In this document: piece by piece, positions 8,336-17,419 of the stretch | How the letters are laid out: the number at the start of each line of letters is the position of its first letter | Position numbering within the stretch: position 1 is the first letter of the stretch | Virus record (IMG/VR): IMGVR_UViG_3300034108_001200 | Coordinates: 1-21,455 of that record | Direction: 5' to 3' (one strand) | Length of the DNA: 21,455 nucleotides | Source of the DNA: a virus | Program-made: the position numbers and the translations under genes | Notes under the pieces: model-generated | What the model saw: only the letters and a program-made list of their open reading frames with translations | Database searches by the model: none | What the model was told of the DNA's origin: nothing

Positions 8336-11300
8336 ATGTCCAAATCATATAGAATAAGAACCCAAGTTGGTGTCGATAAGTCAATAAAAGTACAATTAGA
8401 CCAAGATTTTGAGTTTCTCGAGATATTATCTTTAAAAATACTACAGAGTCAAATATACACAAGACCATGTTCAGATTATGGTGTTGTAATAGGTAGAGTT
8501 TCTGTAAATGATGGATTTGGTTTACCAAACTGTAAGGTATCTATTTTTATACCATTAACAGATGAGGATGCGGTAAATCCAATTTTAAGTGATTTATATC
8601 CATATAGAACTTTATCAGATTTTAACGAGGATGGTTATCGATATAATTTATTACCGTATAGACCATCATATAGTGCGCACATACCTACAGGTACGTTCTT
8701 CACTCGTAAAGACGTATTAACGGATACTACTTTAATTCAAGTTTTTGACAAGTATTACAAATATAATGCGGTAACTAACTCAAGTGGTGATTTTATGATT
8801 TTTGGTGTACCTGTTGGTACACAAACAATCCACTTAGATGTTGATTTATCAGACATTGGTGATTTTTCATTATCTCCACAAGATTTAATTAGAATGGGTA
8901 GAGCAACCGAATCCCAAGTTGCTGGTGTTAATTTTAAATCTTCACCAAATTTAGCAAATCTTCCTCAAATTGTGACTATAAATAAAACAATAGAGGTTGA
9001 ACCATTATGGGGTCAACCTGAAGTTTGTAATTTAGGAATCACTAGAACGGACTTTGATTTGTCTTCAGAGGCGGATATTTTAATTGAGCCAACATCTATT
9101 TTTATGGGGTCAATTATATCGGCAAATGATACACAATTTATAAAAAAAGGATGTAAACCAAAATTAAAACAAGGTCATTTATGTGATTTGGTTGCAGGTC
9201 CTGGAGAAATATTAGCAATTAGACAAACAATTTTTCAAGATGAGTATGGTAGACCTGTTTTAGAACAAGTTGATTTAGACCAAGGAGGGCAAGTTATTGA
9301 CGATAATGGAGCTTGGTTATTAGACCTACCAATGAATTTAGATTATTTAATAACAAATGAATTTGGCGAACAAGTTTTATCAGATGACCCAAAAAAAGGA
9401 ATTCCAACCAAAGCAAAATATCGTTTTAAAATAAAATGGAATCAATCACCAAGTTTATCTGAAACTGTTAGAAGAGGTTATTTCTTAGTTCCTAATATTA
9501 AGGAGCATGGACATAATCCATTAGAATCGATACAAAATAATTTAAGTAATATTCATGCTTCATATGCTTTTAGTTTAGATTGGAATGATTATGGAAATAC
9601 TGGTACAACAGAAGGTCTACAAATGATTCAAGATGGTATAGATTGTGTAGACACTTTTTATCCTATGATTTATAATAAAGTGTATACTGTATCACAAATG
9701 CTCGACAAATTTAGAAAAGGTGTTGCAGCGAGAAGAATGACAGGTATAAAACACATTTTGGATAGTGAATGTCAAAGTGAAAATAATAGATTCCCAACTA
9801 ATGACGCATTTTATAGATGGGATTTTATATATCTTTTATTCCTTATTGCGATGTTTATTTTTAAACCTGTAATATATGCTTTATTAGTTGTTTCACACGT
9901 TGTCGCATTTTTACTTAGATATATTTTAGGACCTATTTTAGGGGTAATTGCGGGTATCATATTAGTAATTGTTTATGCTGTTTGTTGGATTGTTAGAGTT
10001 TTATCTTTTGGTGCTGTTAGTTGTGATTCTGTTGGAGAATCGTTTAAATATGTGAAAAAAATATTTGATTTATGGAAAAACTTTGCATTTATCAAAGTAC
10101 CTAATTTACCATACCCTGATTGTGAGATGTGTTCCTGCAAAGATGGTGAAACATTAGATTGGGGGGGAGAATCAAACCCTGCGAATGCTATTACTGACGA
10201 AGCGGTTGCTGATTCTGGAATTTATTCAATTTTGACACCTTATTACAATGTTAATAATTATATTTTACCTGATGAACCACTATCAATACCTTTGAGTACT
10301 AATTTCGCGGGACAATCAATTGCAACACCACCAAATCCACAATCATCAACAGGTATGGCTCCTCAGATGAAAAGATATACAACATCAGGTGGTAATGATA
10401 GAAAAATTTTTACAACAAGTTTAACTGAACAAGAAAGATTAAATTTATTTAATGTTAAGGCGAAATATTTTGATACACCCACAACTCCAACAAATCCGGG
10501 AGGTGGTGTAAATAGAATAAAAGTTAGATTTGGTTCAGATTTAAATGCTAGTAGTTTACCATTAACATCTTTAATGCCAGGTACAAATTGTCACTTGGAT
10601 AATGTTTTAGTATTATCTTTACAACCTGACCAATTATCTGAATTTACTCCGGGTAAATTGGTTTGTTTTCAAGATTTTGAACAGTCAAAAGATATAAATT
10701 TAACAGGTGTTATAAATTATAATCAATTTTTTACAAAGAGTATAACGGGCACTTCTGTTTATAATGGAGTTTCAACTTTACAAATTACTTACGCAAATCC
10801 TAATAACCCAAACATTGGTGTACCAGTGAATTATTTTATTTCAGGTGAAAGTACAAATGAATTATACCATAAATTTCCTATGGATATTGAGTATTTTCAG
10901 GTTATTACTGCGATGACTTATAATGTATTTTCAGGTACATGTGTATCAAATCCTTATTCACTTAGAGATAGATTTTTGGGTAATGATATGAGATTTTATC
11001 AATTAAGATTAGAATCTACTTGGACTGATACATATTTGAGAAATCCAATTGATTTAACAGAAGAAGGTTCAAATCAAGTTATTGTATTTTTGGTTAGAGG
11101 TGTTGACCCAAATTCAGTAAGAAATAAATGTGAATATGACCTTAGTATGTTATTCGGTCATTCATCTCCAAATGGTAGTGTTGTTGTTAGTGGAGATTAT
11201 AAACTAAATCACCCAATAAAACCCGGATTACAAAGTATTGGGCATGAAGTTTCTGCCGGCTCTTTTCAGTACGATACTCCAACATATCCTGGAGGTTCTC

Positions 11301-13537
11301 AACCAATATATTATAATTCCTTTCATTTTCAACCAACTATTGGTGGAAATGCTGGGTTTTCTGCTTTTACATCTGATTTACCAAAATATTATTCAAGATT
11401 GGATAGTACTACTTCAGGTTTAACTTTTCAACCTGAATCCCAATTTTATTGCCCTACAGTACAAACTTTTTGTCTTAGTTCTCCACTTAGATTAAAAACC
11501 GCAATTCCATCAGTTTTTGCGGGAACATATCCCCCACTTAATCAAATGAATGGATTTCAATATGAGTGGCAGTTTGCACTAAATGCTTGTGGTGGTAGAG
11601 ATGTATATAGTTCTAATAGTGTTAGTTCACTAGGAACTGCGGGTAAATTTAGAGGTTATTTAGATAATGAGAATGTAGAAGGTGGTTCAGTCATGTATTA
11701 TTATTATGACGAAATTTATCCTAATACTCCGGGATGTCCTGATGTTGATGCTAAAGGTATTGGTTCTTATTATGCGCCATCTTATTATAATACATCATAT
11801 TCATTAAATTACAATTTAACCGCCGGTGTGAATTCAAGAAAAATAGTTATGAGGTCTGATAGATTACCTACCTCATCAACTGTTAGTTTGAATTTATCGA
11901 ATAGTTTTCCATTACATACGAATAAAAAATTCTCAATATTCTTACTAACTGATGATGGTGTACCATTACCAACAGAAGGTATTGCTAACAATGTTCCTTC
12001 AAGTGGTAATGCTACTTTGCTTGATGTATCAGGTGAAACACAAAACTACACTCAAAGATTGTTTGAAACATTCGATTGTGCGGGTATGGTACCACTTGGA
12101 TGTTATTATACAAATCCTGCACCAAATAATACTGAAATACAAGTATATACTATTGACCAAAATAATGATTGTAGTACGGCGCCAAGTGGAACAAAGTACA
12201 TGCAAAATGGTTGTTATGTTTGGGTTACCAATCCATTAGTTAGTTTACCTAAAGACTTATTATTACTGACTGAATGGATATCAAGATTACAAATTACATT
12301 TGGTGCGTGTCGTGATGTATGGTCACATATGTTTGCGAATAATTGGATTAATGGTACATTATATATGTTCCCATTTAAACAAGAGAGATATTTTACAAGT
12401 CCTTTTGCTGACCCACCAGTCCCTCCTAATAGTCCTTACTCTGTTTATTGTACTGATGTTATGTATTTACATTATACAACAAATAGTTTTTATTATCGTA
12501 GTACGCCATATAACTTTGCGAATGATTCTTTTATTGGGTTAACGGCTCCCGTTTCATTAATCAATACACCATTTGGTGGAAATAAGAGAAACTTATTATT
12601 TCCAACCACAATAATGGATTTAGGACCTAGAACATATTATTTACAAGAGATAGTAATGTCCGATGATTATGATGGATATGTGGTAAACAAACTTAATCCA
12701 ACAACATATAGTGATGTTGAGGAAGTTTTAAATTTGTTTATTATAAGTCGATTGGTTAATGAAAGTTTCTTAAAACAATTTTTTGAACCCGGTGGAACAA
12801 GTATATACGCTTATTTTAGTAGAGGTGAAGCAATACCGGGAATCAATTTTATTAGAATGGTTGATGCTGATTATGCTCAATCAATATCAGTAGCTTCAGA
12901 GTTGGGTGTTGCACCATTTGAAGCGGAAAATTACCCAAGTTATCCAAATCAAGACCCAATATTTTATAATGGAGCTGATGCTAGTGATGGTGTTATTGGT
13001 ATATTTTGGTCGTCTAATACTCAAATAAGAGATTTTATTACACCTAAAAGGACAATTATTGACCCAACAGGAAATCCTTTAGACATTTGTACATTTAACT
13101 ATTTTAAAAATTTCTCGCAACGAGTACCATTTTATCAATGGGATATAAAAAACAATTCTAGCGGTGATTCAATATTTGGTTCACAAAAAAATGATTGGGT
13201 AAGTGAAGATGACGTTGTAGGAGGTACATCATTTTTTAGTAGAGAATATCAAAATATGGATAGAGTTAACCAATCATCAAGATATTTTAGAACTAACAAC
13301 ATAAATCAATCTTTATTTTTTAAAGGATATATATTTTCAGTAACACCCGGAACGGCTACAACTGAAACTGACCTATCGGCTCAAGTTTCAACATGGAGTT
13401 TAAATCCGGCGCCTTATGATAGAGCGGTTACAGTTGGTGCTCCTTTTCATTTTTATTTTGGATTGAAAAGAGGAAAAAGTGCTTGGGATAGATTTGCTAG
13501 AAAATGGATTGGTTTTGAAAATATAACAGAAGATTAA
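8336..13537 (+). CDS. Very large baseplate/tail structural protein with internal membrane-type helices (unassigned family)
   Basis: At 1733 residues this is the largest gene of the window, in the baseplate cluster after the gp6-like gene; I cannot assign a T4 number. Seen: an N-terminal region with Ig-like or carboxypeptidase-regulatory-like character (GVVIGRVSVNDGFGLPNCKVSIFIP, about 47-72; SSGDFMIFGVPVGTQTI, about 148-164); a second similar segment around 290-380; then W495 followed by an almost uninterrupted hydrophobic block 497-561 long enough for two or three transmembrane helices; then a Cys cluster C596-x2-C599-x-C601; a Pro/Thr/Gly linker near 712-724 (TPTTPTNPGGG); and about 1000 residues of beta-rich, Tyr- and Asn-rich sequence typical of fibres or wedges. 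It ends HFYFGLKRGKSAWDRF near residue 1720. The frame is intact. A structural role is strongly supported by context; a membrane-contact role is inference. Confidence 0.75.
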   Translation: MSKSYRIRTQVGVDKSIKVQLDQDFEFLEILSLKILQSQIYTRPCSDYGVVIGRVSVNDGFGLPNCKVSIFIPLTDEDAVNPILSDLYPYRTLSDFNEDGYRYNLLPYRPSYSAHIPTGTFFTRKDVLTDTTLIQVFDKYYKYNAVTNSSGDFMIFGVPVGTQTIHLDVDLSDIGDFSLSPQDLIRMGRATESQVAGVNFKSSPNLANLPQIVTINKTIEVEPLWGQPEVCNLGITRTDFDLSSEADILIEPTSIFMGSIISANDTQFIKKGCKPKLKQGHLCDLVAGPGEILAIRQTIFQDEYGRPVLEQVDLDQGGQVIDDNGAWLLDLPMNLDYLITNEFGEQVLSDDPKKGIPTKAKYRFKIKWNQSPSLSETVRRGYFLVPNIKEHGHNPLESIQNNLSNIHASYAFSLDWNDYGNTGTTEGLQMIQDGIDCVDTFYPMIYNKVYTVSQMLDKFRKGVAARRMTGIKHILDSECQSENNRFPTNDAFYRWDFIYLLFLIAMFIFKPVIYALLVVSHVVAFLLRYILGPILGVIAGIILVIVYAVCWIVRVLSFGAVSCDSVGESFKYVKKIFDLWKNFAFIKVPNLPYPDCEMCSCKDGETLDWGGESNPANAITDEAVADSGIYSILTPYYNVNNYILPDEPLSIPLSTNFAGQSIATPPNPQSSTGMAPQMKRYTTSGGNDRKIFTTSLTEQERLNLFNVKAKYFDTPTTPTNPGGGVNRIKVRFGSDLNASSLPLTSLMPGTNCHLDNVLVLSLQPDQLSEFTPGKLVCFQDFEQSKDINLTGVINYNQFFTKSITGTSVYNGVSTLQITYANPNNPNIGVPVNYFISGESTNELYHKFPMDIEYFQVITAMTYNVFSGTCVSNPYSLRDRFLGNDMRFYQLRLESTWTDTYLRNPIDLTEEGSNQVIVFLVRGVDPNSVRNKCEYDLSMLFGHSSPNGSVVVSGDYKLNHPIKPGLQSIGHEVSAGSFQYDTPTYPGGSQPIYYNSFHFQPTIGGNAGFSAFTSDLPKYYSRLDSTTSGLTFQPESQFYCPTVQTFCLSSPLRLKTAIPSVFAGTYPPLNQMNGFQYEWQFALNACGGRDVYSSNSVSSLGTAGKFRGYLDNENVEGGSVMYYYYDEIYPNTPGCPDVDAKGIGSYYAPSYYNTSYSLNYNLTAGVNSRKIVMRSDRLPTSSTVSLNLSNSFPLHTNKKFSIFLLTDDGVPLPTEGIANNVPSSGNATLLDVSGETQNYTQRLFETFDCAGMVPLGCYYTNPAPNNTEIQVYTIDQNNDCSTAPSGTKYMQNGCYVWVTNPLVSLPKDLLLLTEWISRLQITFGACRDVWSHMFANNWINGTLYMFPFKQERYFTSPFADPPVPPNSPYSVYCTDVMYLHYTTNSFYYRSTPYNFANDSFIGLTAPVSLINTPFGGNKRNLLFPTTIMDLGPRTYYLQEIVMSDDYDGYVVNKLNPTTYSDVEEVLNLFIISRLVNESFLKQFFEPGGTSIYAYFSRGEAIPGINFIRMVDADYAQSISVASELGVAPFEAENYPSYPNQDPIFYNGADASDGVIGIFWSSNTQIRDFITPKRTIIDPTGNPLDICTFNYFKNFSQRVPFYQWDIKNNSSGDSIFGSQKNDWVSEDDVVGGTSFFSREYQNMDRVNQSSRYFRTNNINQSLFFKGYIFSVTPGTATTETDLSAQVSTWSLNPAPYDRAVTVGAPFHFYFGLKRGKSAWDRFARKWIGFENITED
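9824..10018 (+). other. Hydrophobic membrane-type block inside the 1733-residue protein (residues 497-561)
   Basis: The encoded segment begins FIYLLFLIAMFIF, passes K510-P511, continues VIYALLVVSHVVAFLLRYIL, passes G532-P533 and ends with ILGVIAGIILVIVYAVCWIV and VLSFG. Only K510, H521, R528 and R554 are charged or ionisable. The pattern fits two or three helices with short turns at Lys-Pro and Gly-Pro. Flanking sequence is soluble, and a Cys cluster follows 35 residues later. Confidence 0.75.
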
Positions 13538-13538
13538 T

Positions 13539-15332
13539 ATGAGTTACGATTATAATATAAGAGTTGTTTTAGGTTCATTAAGGTACAAATCGGCACCTGA
13601 CACTAATCTCATGTTTGAAGTACCATTAATTCAAACATCAAAAGAAATAATTGAATTTGAGAGAAGTATTGATGTTGGATTAGAACAAGTGTATGATGAT
13701 GAAAGACAAAGGTCTGATATTTTCAGACCGACAGGTAAATTTATGGTCTTGTTTGAAAATGGATTAGCGGGTCATAGTCCTTATGTTCCTTTTGAAAATA
13801 ATCTTTATTATGTTAATCCTGAACTCGCAGCCGATTTAGAGTGTGGAACTAATGCGTCACCTGTTGAGTGGACGGGGTTACCTCAATATAACGAATTTGA
13901 TTTTATTAGAAGTGATTATAGTGTTACAGGTTATACTCAACCACCTAATGAACATATATTATTTTCACCGCAAAGTGCTTCGACATATAATTGGAATTTT
14001 TTTATAAGTTATGCTTATGAAAATGATTATAATAAACCGATGCAAATTTTCTTTAAAGAAGACCCCAATAATCCTTTAAATTTTACTAGCGGTGATGGTA
14101 TTCCTTATATAATTGAAAACACAACACAAAATGGTAATTCTACAATATCTTTAAAGTGTAGTGTAAAACATGGTGTAAATCTTGGTGAATTTGTTATTTT
14201 AAAAGATTCTGCGGGTAATACTGTAACATACAGAGACCAATCACTATTCCAAGTTTATTCACTAGGTCTTGAAACTTATGAAAGTAACGAATATGTTATA
14301 AATTTATTCAATATCGGATACACAGGAACGACATTCAACAACTTGAACAAAGGTACACTTAAAAGAGTTATTTTAGATTCTAACTCGGCAGATACTATAT
14401 CAAAATATTATGTTAAAAAAAATAAAATTATAACAGATGTTAATGACGCTATATTAGTAAATGCAGGATTTGAACAGAACATCTTTGGGATAAAGAAAAA
14501 ATATGAAAGTAGTGGATTTACACCAAATAAAATCGCTAGAGTTTCACTAAAAGAAGGTGCTCAATCATATACATTATCTTTTAATACTGATATTTTAATT
14601 AACTCTCTTAGAGATAATCAAATGAGACCTATAACAGAGTTATTTTTTACTGTTATATGGAAAGGATATTTTGGTTGGACTGATGGGGTTTTGAAACAAG
14701 GTTGGGAATTCAATTTACCATTAAATCCGACAAATAATTTACCGACAGCGTGGTGGAATTCTATTTCAAATCCAAATTGTAAAACAAATTTTCCTTTTGC
14801 GACATATTGTACAACACAAGGTGGGGTAACAAATTTTAGATATGTTCAAACTTTACCTAAAGACTCAATTATTGATGGTGATTTTTGTGAGTGGAATGAT
14901 TATGAGCAAAGAGAAAGAGTTATTTCGGATTTATATCATAAATTTAATTTCAATTTACAATGGTTTACAGTCTTGGTTCCAACAGAATTACCACCATTTT
15001 ATCCGTATTATCAAAATCCGTATGGGTATTATTACAAACCACACCATCCTATAACATTAAGAGTTTATTCGGACTATATAGAAAACGGAACACCTGGAGA
15101 AATAGAAGGTATTCCTGATTATTCATATTATTCACAAACTAATAATCAATTTATATGGAGAGACATTTATTCTTATGGTTTTGTGGATGGTAGAAATTTA
15201 GGGGTAAATTATCCTTTTTTGAATGGTACTCATTACCCGTTTAAAAACATAATTTTTAGAATTATTCCTGAAGGAACTAATTATATAGAACAAACAATAA
15301 TCCCAGACCCGTTAATTGATTTTTGTGAATAA
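13539..15332 (+). CDS. Baseplate/tail structural protein, 597 residues (unassigned)
   Basis: Begins 1 base after the stop of the 1733-residue gene, so it is probably co-translated with it. The sequence is beta-rich, with many Tyr, Asn and Pro and no membrane segment or signal peptide. Notable: an N-terminal strand NIRVVLGSLRYKS; a charged stretch YDDERQRSDIFRPTG; a segment IYGF-free but Trp-rich in the middle (FFTVIWKGYFGWTDG, about 372-386); and a strikingly aromatic PPFYPYYQNPYGYYYKPHH (485-503). Position after gp6 would allow a T4 gp8 equivalent, but T4 gp8 is only 334 residues and I see no convincing shared motif. A structural role is inferred from neighbours and composition. It ends TAATAA; the next gene starts inside its final codons. 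Confidence 0.7.
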   Translation: MSYDYNIRVVLGSLRYKSAPDTNLMFEVPLIQTSKEIIEFERSIDVGLEQVYDDERQRSDIFRPTGKFMVLFENGLAGHSPYVPFENNLYYVNPELAADLECGTNASPVEWTGLPQYNEFDFIRSDYSVTGYTQPPNEHILFSPQSASTYNWNFFISYAYENDYNKPMQIFFKEDPNNPLNFTSGDGIPYIIENTTQNGNSTISLKCSVKHGVNLGEFVILKDSAGNTVTYRDQSLFQVYSLGLETYESNEYVINLFNIGYTGTTFNNLNKGTLKRVILDSNSADTISKYYVKKNKIITDVNDAILVNAGFEQNIFGIKKKYESSGFTPNKIARVSLKEGAQSYTLSFNTDILINSLRDNQMRPITELFFTVIWKGYFGWTDGVLKQGWEFNLPLNPTNNLPTAWWNSISNPNCKTNFPFATYCTTQGGVTNFRYVQTLPKDSIIDGDFCEWNDYEQRERVISDLYHKFNFNLQWFTVLVPTELPPFYPYYQNPYGYYYKPHHPITLRVYSDYIENGTPGEIEGIPDYSYYSQTNNQFIWRDIYSYGFVDGRNLGVNYPFLNGTHYPFKNIIFRIIPEGTNYIEQTIIPDPLIDFCE

Positions 15333-16209
15333 TAAATTTAGACTTTTAATACCGCAGAATGATGAATACATCAACATTCCTATCGAAATCAAATGGGATT
15401 TTGAAGGGAGAGATGAGAGTATTGATTTATATGAAGAAGATGTTTTAAGAGAGGTTATCGGTATTGCAAAAGATTTTGAAATTGCGAGATTCTCACACGT
15501 ACCTTATCAATACAATAACACAATAGATTGTAATTTTCAACAACAACCATATTATGCAACAAGATTACAATATCAATTCTTTTTCTTTAGTGGTGACCCG
15601 ATATCAGTAACCACATCAACATCTGCAAATTGGGTGTCTAGTTATATGGATATGCCAAATTCTAATCCTTGGTCAGGTTTTTCTGCAACTCAATTGTATT
15701 ATTTTGATAACCCTTTTACAAAGTCATTTTTTAAATTAGACTTTTACGATAGTAATACCGCAACAACACAAACGAATTATTTTACGGTAATATTACCTGT
15801 TCAACAAGGTCTAACAGAAACTGCGGTAATATCGAGTTTAAGACCACCTGTCCAAGTAAAAATTCCAACTATGAATTTAGATTTTGTTGGTGACAAGGAA
15901 GGATTTTTCCTATATTGGTTGAGAAAAAAAGATTTTTTAGATATTGATACTTTTTATATGTCTGCAAAGTTTTTTGATGGTAGAAAAGGTGAATTTATAA
16001 GAATGCTAACCAGACCACAGTCATCATTTCCAAGTAAGTTTCAATTTGACCCGTCAATATATTTTTATTATAAAGTTGAATTGGATTACGATTCTCACAC
16101 ATATAAAATATTTGATATATTAACAAATGAACCTCGAGGGGAATACGTACCATTTCCAACGAATCAATATAAACCCGTATCTTGGTATGAATTTATAAAC
16201 CCTGAATAA
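15325..16209 (+). CDS. Baseplate/tail structural protein, about 294 residues (unassigned; non-ATG start)
   Basis: No ATG is available near the 5' end. Two candidates exist: GTG at 15325 (M-NNKFRLLIPQ, 8-base overlap with the previous gene) and TTG at 15316 (3 residues longer). I prefer GTG because it gives the shorter overlap; neither has a Shine-Dalgarno. The product has a strand-rich N-terminus (FRLLIPQNDEYINIPIEIKW), an aromatic segment YATRLQYQFFFFSGD, a loop containing SVTTSTSANWVSSY, and a C-terminal domain with EGFFLYWLRKKDFLDIDTFY and YFYYKVELDYDSHTYKIF. No known enzyme motif or membrane span. The last base of its stop is the first base of the next ATG (TAATG). Structural role inferred from location between other tail genes. 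Confidence 0.68.
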   Translation: MNNKFRLLIPQNDEYINIPIEIKWDFEGRDESIDLYEEDVLREVIGIAKDFEIARFSHVPYQYNNTIDCNFQQQPYYATRLQYQFFFFSGDPISVTTSTSANWVSSYMDMPNSNPWSGFSATQLYYFDNPFTKSFFKLDFYDSNTATTQTNYFTVILPVQQGLTETAVISSLRPPVQVKIPTMNLDFVGDKEGFFLYWLRKKDFLDIDTFYMSAKFFDGRKGEFIRMLTRPQSSFPSKFQFDPSIYFYYKVELDYDSHTYKIFDILTNEPRGEYVPFPTNQYKPVSWYEFINPE

Positions 16210-17381
16210 TGGAACAAAGATGGTATCATATTAGAATATCACCTGAGAATGTTAATACAGTATTCAGGGTAAACTATGATTTGGGTACAAATACACCCAT
16301 TCCAATAGATGACCCTTGCTGTGATATTACTACAACTACAACAACTGGTAGGATAACAGGATTTACTTATGTATATTCATCAATGTCAGAAGTGGTTAGT
16401 GGTGGTACAAATGGAATATCTTTATTAACAGGATTAACAGTACCTATTTTATTGACTGAAAATACTGTAGATATTGGATATTACTCAGTTTTTGATGGTT
16501 ATATCTTACAGAAAGATACTATGATGAATTTTATCTTTTCAGGTTTTGGTAATTCAATTAATTTTACCAATACATCTGATAAAGAATTTAAAAAATATTT
16601 GGAGTTTTCTGATTATAAAATAGATTGGGGTGATGGAGTCATACAATATGTTAATAATACAACTCCTAATTTTTATTCGCACACTTACGCATACTCAAAT
16701 CCAACGGTATATACCATAACAATGTCAGGTATGAGTCCTTGGGGTTGGAATGTGTTAAAAAAAGATGTATATATTCCGATTACTGGTACAACAATAGATA
16801 ATCCAAATGGAAATGTTGTTTTCCATCCTATGGGTGGTAATTGGTCGGCAACACCAATATCTTATGATTATATTTTTTCAGGTGATTCTGAATGTATTTT
16901 ACCTGACCCATATTTTGATGATTTTGGACCAATACCATTTTATATAACAGGATATACTCAATCAACAATAAATGATTTGGAGGTTTATGGTCCTAAAAGT
17001 ACTTTGTTGGCGGGTAAGTATTTAATAGGTGTTCCTGTTACTGGTACATCAGGTGTTGTTGGTATAGTTTATGGTCCTTCACTTGATAATACTTATACAG
17101 CATATACAATAAATGATATTAATTATTATGATTTAAGTGATGGAAGAACTTTATTTGTTGTTGAAACTTCAGGATTAACTATAGATGATTTAGTATGTTC
17201 TGCAATTACAAAAAATGAAGTTTTATTAAATGTTATTGACGAACCACAAGTTCAGTCCAATGTTTACATAGAACGTGGAAAAAACTCAGCTTTAGAATCA
17301 GTTCAAAGACTAGGTGAAATTGATAATATTGGAGACTTGGAAAAATATGGTTACAAATTTTTTGTCATCATAAAAACATAA
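16209..17381 (+). CDS. Tail/baseplate protein with a PKD-like (Ig-fold) domain, 390 residues
   Basis: Linked to the previous gene by a TAATG overlap. N-terminal strands (RWYHIRISPENVNTVFRVNY) are followed by a CCD and a run of six Thr (about 41-46), probably a flexible linker. Residues about 100-185 look like a PKD domain: DWGDG at 139-143 and HTY at 158-160 followed by YTITMSG, the family's spaced signature (W-G-D-G, then H-x-Y, then a Y-T-(I/V)-T strand). PKD domains are Ig-fold modules common in surface-exposed and sugar-binding proteins, especially in Bacteroidota and their phages. The C-terminal half is Gly/Thr-rich, with VPVTGTSGVVGIVYG and an end VYIERGKNSALESVQRLGEI followed by YGYKFFVIIKT. 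Likely a peripheral baseplate or receptor-contacting component; the partner is unknown. Confidence 0.72.
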   Translation: MEQRWYHIRISPENVNTVFRVNYDLGTNTPIPIDDPCCDITTTTTTGRITGFTYVYSSMSEVVSGGTNGISLLTGLTVPILLTENTVDIGYYSVFDGYILQKDTMMNFIFSGFGNSINFTNTSDKEFKKYLEFSDYKIDWGDGVIQYVNNTTPNFYSHTYAYSNPTVYTITMSGMSPWGWNVLKKDVYIPITGTTIDNPNGNVVFHPMGGNWSATPISYDYIFSGDSECILPDPYFDDFGPIPFYITGYTQSTINDLEVYGPKSTLLAGKYLIGVPVTGTSGVVGIVYGPSLDNTYTAYTINDINYYDLSDGRTLFVVETSGLTIDDLVCSAITKNEVLLNVIDEPQVQSNVYIERGKNSALESVQRLGEIDNIGDLEKYGYKFFVIIKT

Positions 17382-17387
17382 AAATGA

Positions 17388-17394
17388 TATTTAT
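17388..17394 (+). promoter_or_regulatory. Candidate phage promoter element TATTTAT, upstream of the 301-residue gene
   Basis: TATTTAT within GATATTTATAGATA in the 38-base gap after the PKD protein, 25 bases before the ATG at 17420. The flanking GATATTTATA decamer is identical to that at 4555-4564, the longest match among the four copies. Confidence 0.45.
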
Positions 17395-17419
17395 AGATAA
17401 ACAGACAAAAAATTAAATA

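Noticed and set aside
8316-8528. 70-residue open frame on the - strand across the start of the 1733-residue gene
   Set aside because: It overlaps the candidate promoter and the N-terminal coding region of a real gene; the hydrophobic, low-complexity product is typical of antisense AT-rich sequence.
11952-12239. 95-residue + strand open frame in a second frame of the 1733-residue gene
   Set aside because: The parent frame is continuous and coherent here; the alternative product is biased to Leu, Ile and Val, as expected for an out-of-frame read.
8336-13537. The 1733-residue gene as the T4 gp7 equivalent, from its position after gp6
   Set aside because: The gpI/gp7-like helical pattern with the KGT helix is found instead in the 1004-residue protein at 18325-21339, whose length also fits gp7 better.
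13539-15332. T4 gp8 homologue
   Set aside because: The length is nearly twice T4 gp8 and no shared motif is visible; only position supports it.
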